DNA of 64,000 nucleotides, taken from NCBI RefSeq assembly GCF_902364365.1, contig NZ_CABJDN010000015.1, forward strand, positions 1 through 64,000. The letters run 5' to 3'. This document shows positions 62,046 to 64,000 of the stretch, piece by piece. The position numbers and the translations under genes are program-made. Under the pieces are notes generated by a model. The model saw nothing but the letters and a program-made list of their open reading frames with translations, made no database searches and was not told the DNA's origin. The first letter of the stretch is position 1; each line of letters begins with the position of its first letter. This stretch comes from Bacteroides intestinalis (GTDB lineage: Bacteria; Bacteroidota; Bacteroidia; Bacteroidales; Bacteroidaceae).

Positions 62046-63254
62046 ATGGCAAAAGAACTGATTCGTGTCCCTAGGGTGCTTGGGGAAAGCTATAATTCCG
62101 TGCTGATTGAACGGTTGTATGAGGCAGGTGGAAATGTCATGCTCGATCTGATCATATACCTGGGCAGCTATCACCTCAAAGACTTGTTCGGGACTTCCTG
62201 GTTCTCCGTAGAAGACTTCTGCCGTAAGATGGGGTATGACCGTACCAACTTGCAGCGCAAGCTGGATAGCCGGCAGCTCGCGGCCATGTTCGGAAAGAAT
62301 ATGCAGCCGGAATATGTATGTACCGACACGGCAGGACAGAGAATCAGCCATCCTATCGAGACGGTTTTTGAGGCGGCTCTCTATAAACTGGGATTGGAGA
62401 ACCTCTGCTATCCGACCATTGGCGAGGATGGCCGTACATCCTATAATTTCGTGCAGATCTTGAAACGTTTCGACATAATGACCGATTTCAAGACGAAGAA
62501 GTCAACGAAAAGGCTGTACTCGGCAGTGGTAAGCCCGGAGATAAAGAATTTCATGTTCTCGCTCTATAACCTCTTGGAACTTCAGGATTACCGTAGCCTG
62601 CCCAGCCGTTACCGCTATTTCTATCTGGAACTTTCCAAGATGGTTTACCTGATCAAGTATAAGACCACCAAGAATGAGGCTCCTTTTTATGTGCTGACAG
62701 TCGATCAGCTGGCTAAAAAGCTCGGCATAGAGATTGCCGAACCCAAAGACCGGAAAAAGAAGGTCGCCTCGATACTGAAAAAGATGAATACTTACCTGAA
62801 ATATACCAATTTCAATTTCTCTTTTGTGAAAGGCGATCATGAGAGATGGGCATATACCGTGTTGTTCTCGTTTCCTAGGCATACGCTGCACTATTTTGAT
62901 GAAGGACAATATGCTGTCGTGGTGAAGAAATTCTATAAGAACCTGCTTGGGCTGTATGTCGAGATTGCCTACCCGGACACGGATATGGCTGTCAGGAGGA
63001 AGAAGATCAAAGAGGTGGAGGAAGATGCCGGACTGTATAAAGAGTTCCTTTTATGGGCAAACTCCCCGGAAAGCGTAGAAAAGAAAAAACAGATATATAT
63101 CAGTGATTTCGTGGCTGTATTCGGCAGGTTTCCGGAAGGATGGGCACAGGAAGAGTTGGAGAGTGCCAATGGAACGGAAGTTGCTCCTGCTCCTGAAGAG
63201 TTCATATCTCCGGAGACGGACGGGGCGGTGAACATGGACGATCCAGCTGTGTAG
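62046..63254 (+). CDS. Replication initiator protein, Rep_3 type, replicon 2
   Basis: The 402-residue protein is homologous to the initiator at 29685 along its length (WFSVEDFCRKMGYDRTNLQRKL, KTKKSTKRLY, YVLTVDQLAKKLGI, RKKKVASILKKMNTYL). It has a longer acidic C-terminal tail. Iterons follow the gene, the first overlapping its last codons. It should initiate at that array. Confidence 0.9.
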   Translation: MAKELIRVPRVLGESYNSVLIERLYEAGGNVMLDLIIYLGSYHLKDLFGTSWFSVEDFCRKMGYDRTNLQRKLDSRQLAAMFGKNMQPEYVCTDTAGQRISHPIETVFEAALYKLGLENLCYPTIGEDGRTSYNFVQILKRFDIMTDFKTKKSTKRLYSAVVSPEIKNFMFSLYNLLELQDYRSLPSRYRYFYLELSKMVYLIKYKTTKNEAPFYVLTVDQLAKKLGIEIAEPKDRKKKVASILKKMNTYLKYTNFNFSFVKGDHERWAYTVLFSFPRHTLHYFDEGQYAVVVKKFYKNLLGLYVEIAYPDTDMAVRRKKIKEVEEDAGLYKEFLLWANSPESVEKKKQIYISDFVAVFGRFPEGWAQEELESANGTEVAPAPEEFISPETDGAVNMDDPAV

Positions 63255-63577
63255 AACCGTCCACGTTTCACGGTTTTTTATAGAATTAGTTGTGTAGAAG
63301 TGTCCCTATTGGGGTGATTAGATGTGTGGAGTCATCCGCTTTGCCTGTTTTAGTTGTGTAGAAGTGTCCCGTTTGTTGCTTCTAGTTGTGTAGAACCGTC
63401 CACTCCTTTTGCTTTAGTTGTGTAAAAGCGTCCGGTTTCACTTGTCAGCTGTGTAAAACCGTCCACCCGTTAATGAAGGGAATAGGTAATCCCTGTTTTT
63501 TTTATATGTCGGTATATCAGTGAAATAAAAGAGAGAAATTTTTAAATAAAAGGTATCGGCTGTGTAAAACCATCCAC
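63246..63577. repeat. Origin iterons, replicon 2
   Basis: Eight related repeats start near 63246, 63289, 63320, 63352, 63384, 63416, 63447 and 63558, mostly 31-32 bases apart. Two sequence types are mixed: AG(C/T)TGTGTAGAACCGTCCAC and the replicon-1-like AGTTGTGTAGAAGTGTCCC. They lie just after rep and mark a second origin. Confidence 0.85.
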
Positions 63578-64000
63578 CAAAATACATAATAAAGACCTAA
63601 ACTCCTAACCCCTTTAAATATCCCCAAAGCGATAACATAGAAATGACTGGGAAAATAAATTTTCCCTTCACATGCCCTATACGTACTTTCGGAAAAAGAT
63701 TTTTCGGAAGTATGTGTTGATTTTCACGTTTTTTTATATGATTGGAAGGCGGTTCTGTTCATCTTCTGTATCCGAATTAGTTTTTCAGGGCGTTCCCTTC
63801 TGACCGGGCTATTCGTTGCAAGTCCTCGTTACCCTCCAGGCTTTTCCCTGCTATCCCTAACGCTCTACGCTCCGGCTATGCCGGAAGAGAGGTATGATGA
63901 TTTTTTCCTGAACTGATAGGAACATTGCGAAGGTAGGCGTGGCCGGAACGCCCGATATTGAAAAGCCAAATCTCCATCCTCCCATTCCGGGAGGTAGTAT
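63578..64000. other. Non-coding region after replicon 2
   Basis: No gene is seen. It starts AT-rich, as after replicon 1, and contains TACTTTCGGAAAAA at 63684-63697 followed by a near-inverted copy. The segment 63785-63870 (GGGCGTTCC.., TCGTTGCAAGTCCTCG, ATCCCTAACGC) is related to 45545-45630. The right end is cut by the window. Confidence 0.6.

Overview
The window looks like part of a conjugative plasmid, or a plasmid-derived mosaic, from the Bacteroidales (Bacteroides, Phocaeicola or Parabacteroides). The basis is the CTnDOT-style tra gene set (TraE, F, G, I, J, K, M, N, O), PcfJ/PcfK-like genes, Rep_3 initiators with iterons, a fimbrillin operon with DUF3575 and DUF5119 partners, an rteA fragment, and promoters of the Bacteroides form TTTG-N19/20-TAnnTTTG. 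No rRNA, tRNA or CRISPR array was seen.

Layout. 1-11.5 kb: + strand accessory operons (phosphoribosyltransferase/SLOG pair, DUF3791/DUF3990 toxin-like module beside an IS4-family element, two ssb paralogues, a hipBA module, PcfK/PcfJ), several preceded by long, non-coding, hairpin-rich repeats. 11.6-28.5 kb: one long - strand transfer operon running from TraO (first) to a lipoprotein (last), with the coupling protein, an SSB, an ArdC-like protein and a Toprim primase among the transfer genes. 28.8-35.8 kb: Crp-like regulator, first Rep gene with nine iterons, ParA and a DUF3408-like protein, then the divergent mobB-mobA pair. 35.9-38.6 kb: IS66 remnant, third copy of the leader repeat and a four-gene operon. 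38.8-45.5 kb: an AT-rich orphan gene, two more hipBA modules, a hipA tail duplicate, a broken HTH gene and an AAA/DUF4143 ATPase. 45.6-50.5 kb: membrane-bound LuxR-type regulator divergent from a fimbrial operon. 50.5-54.2 kb: second partition pair (parA frameshifted), RhuM-like/PLD protein, serine recombinase and a Fic fragment. 54.2-61.8 kb: junk-rich mosaic of an rteA fragment, radical SAM pair, MBL protein, AraC regulators, an aldo/keto reductase fragment, a second mob pair, a decayed IS1380 transposase and a hipA tail. 62.0-63.6 kb: second Rep gene with its own iterons.

How it fits together. The tra operon builds the mating pore, MobA/MobB would process the origin of transfer, and the coupling protein links them. 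SSBs, the ArdC-like protein and probably the small leader-repeat operons would protect or establish incoming single-stranded DNA. Rep/iterons and ParA maintain the element, and several hipBA modules may stabilise it. The most unusual signals are a roughly 50-residue module shared by a HipA toxin tail and two transfer-operon proteins, an exact 14-base motif present seven times in coding and non-coding DNA including both origins, and the repeated structured leaders that resemble single-stranded promoters in concept.
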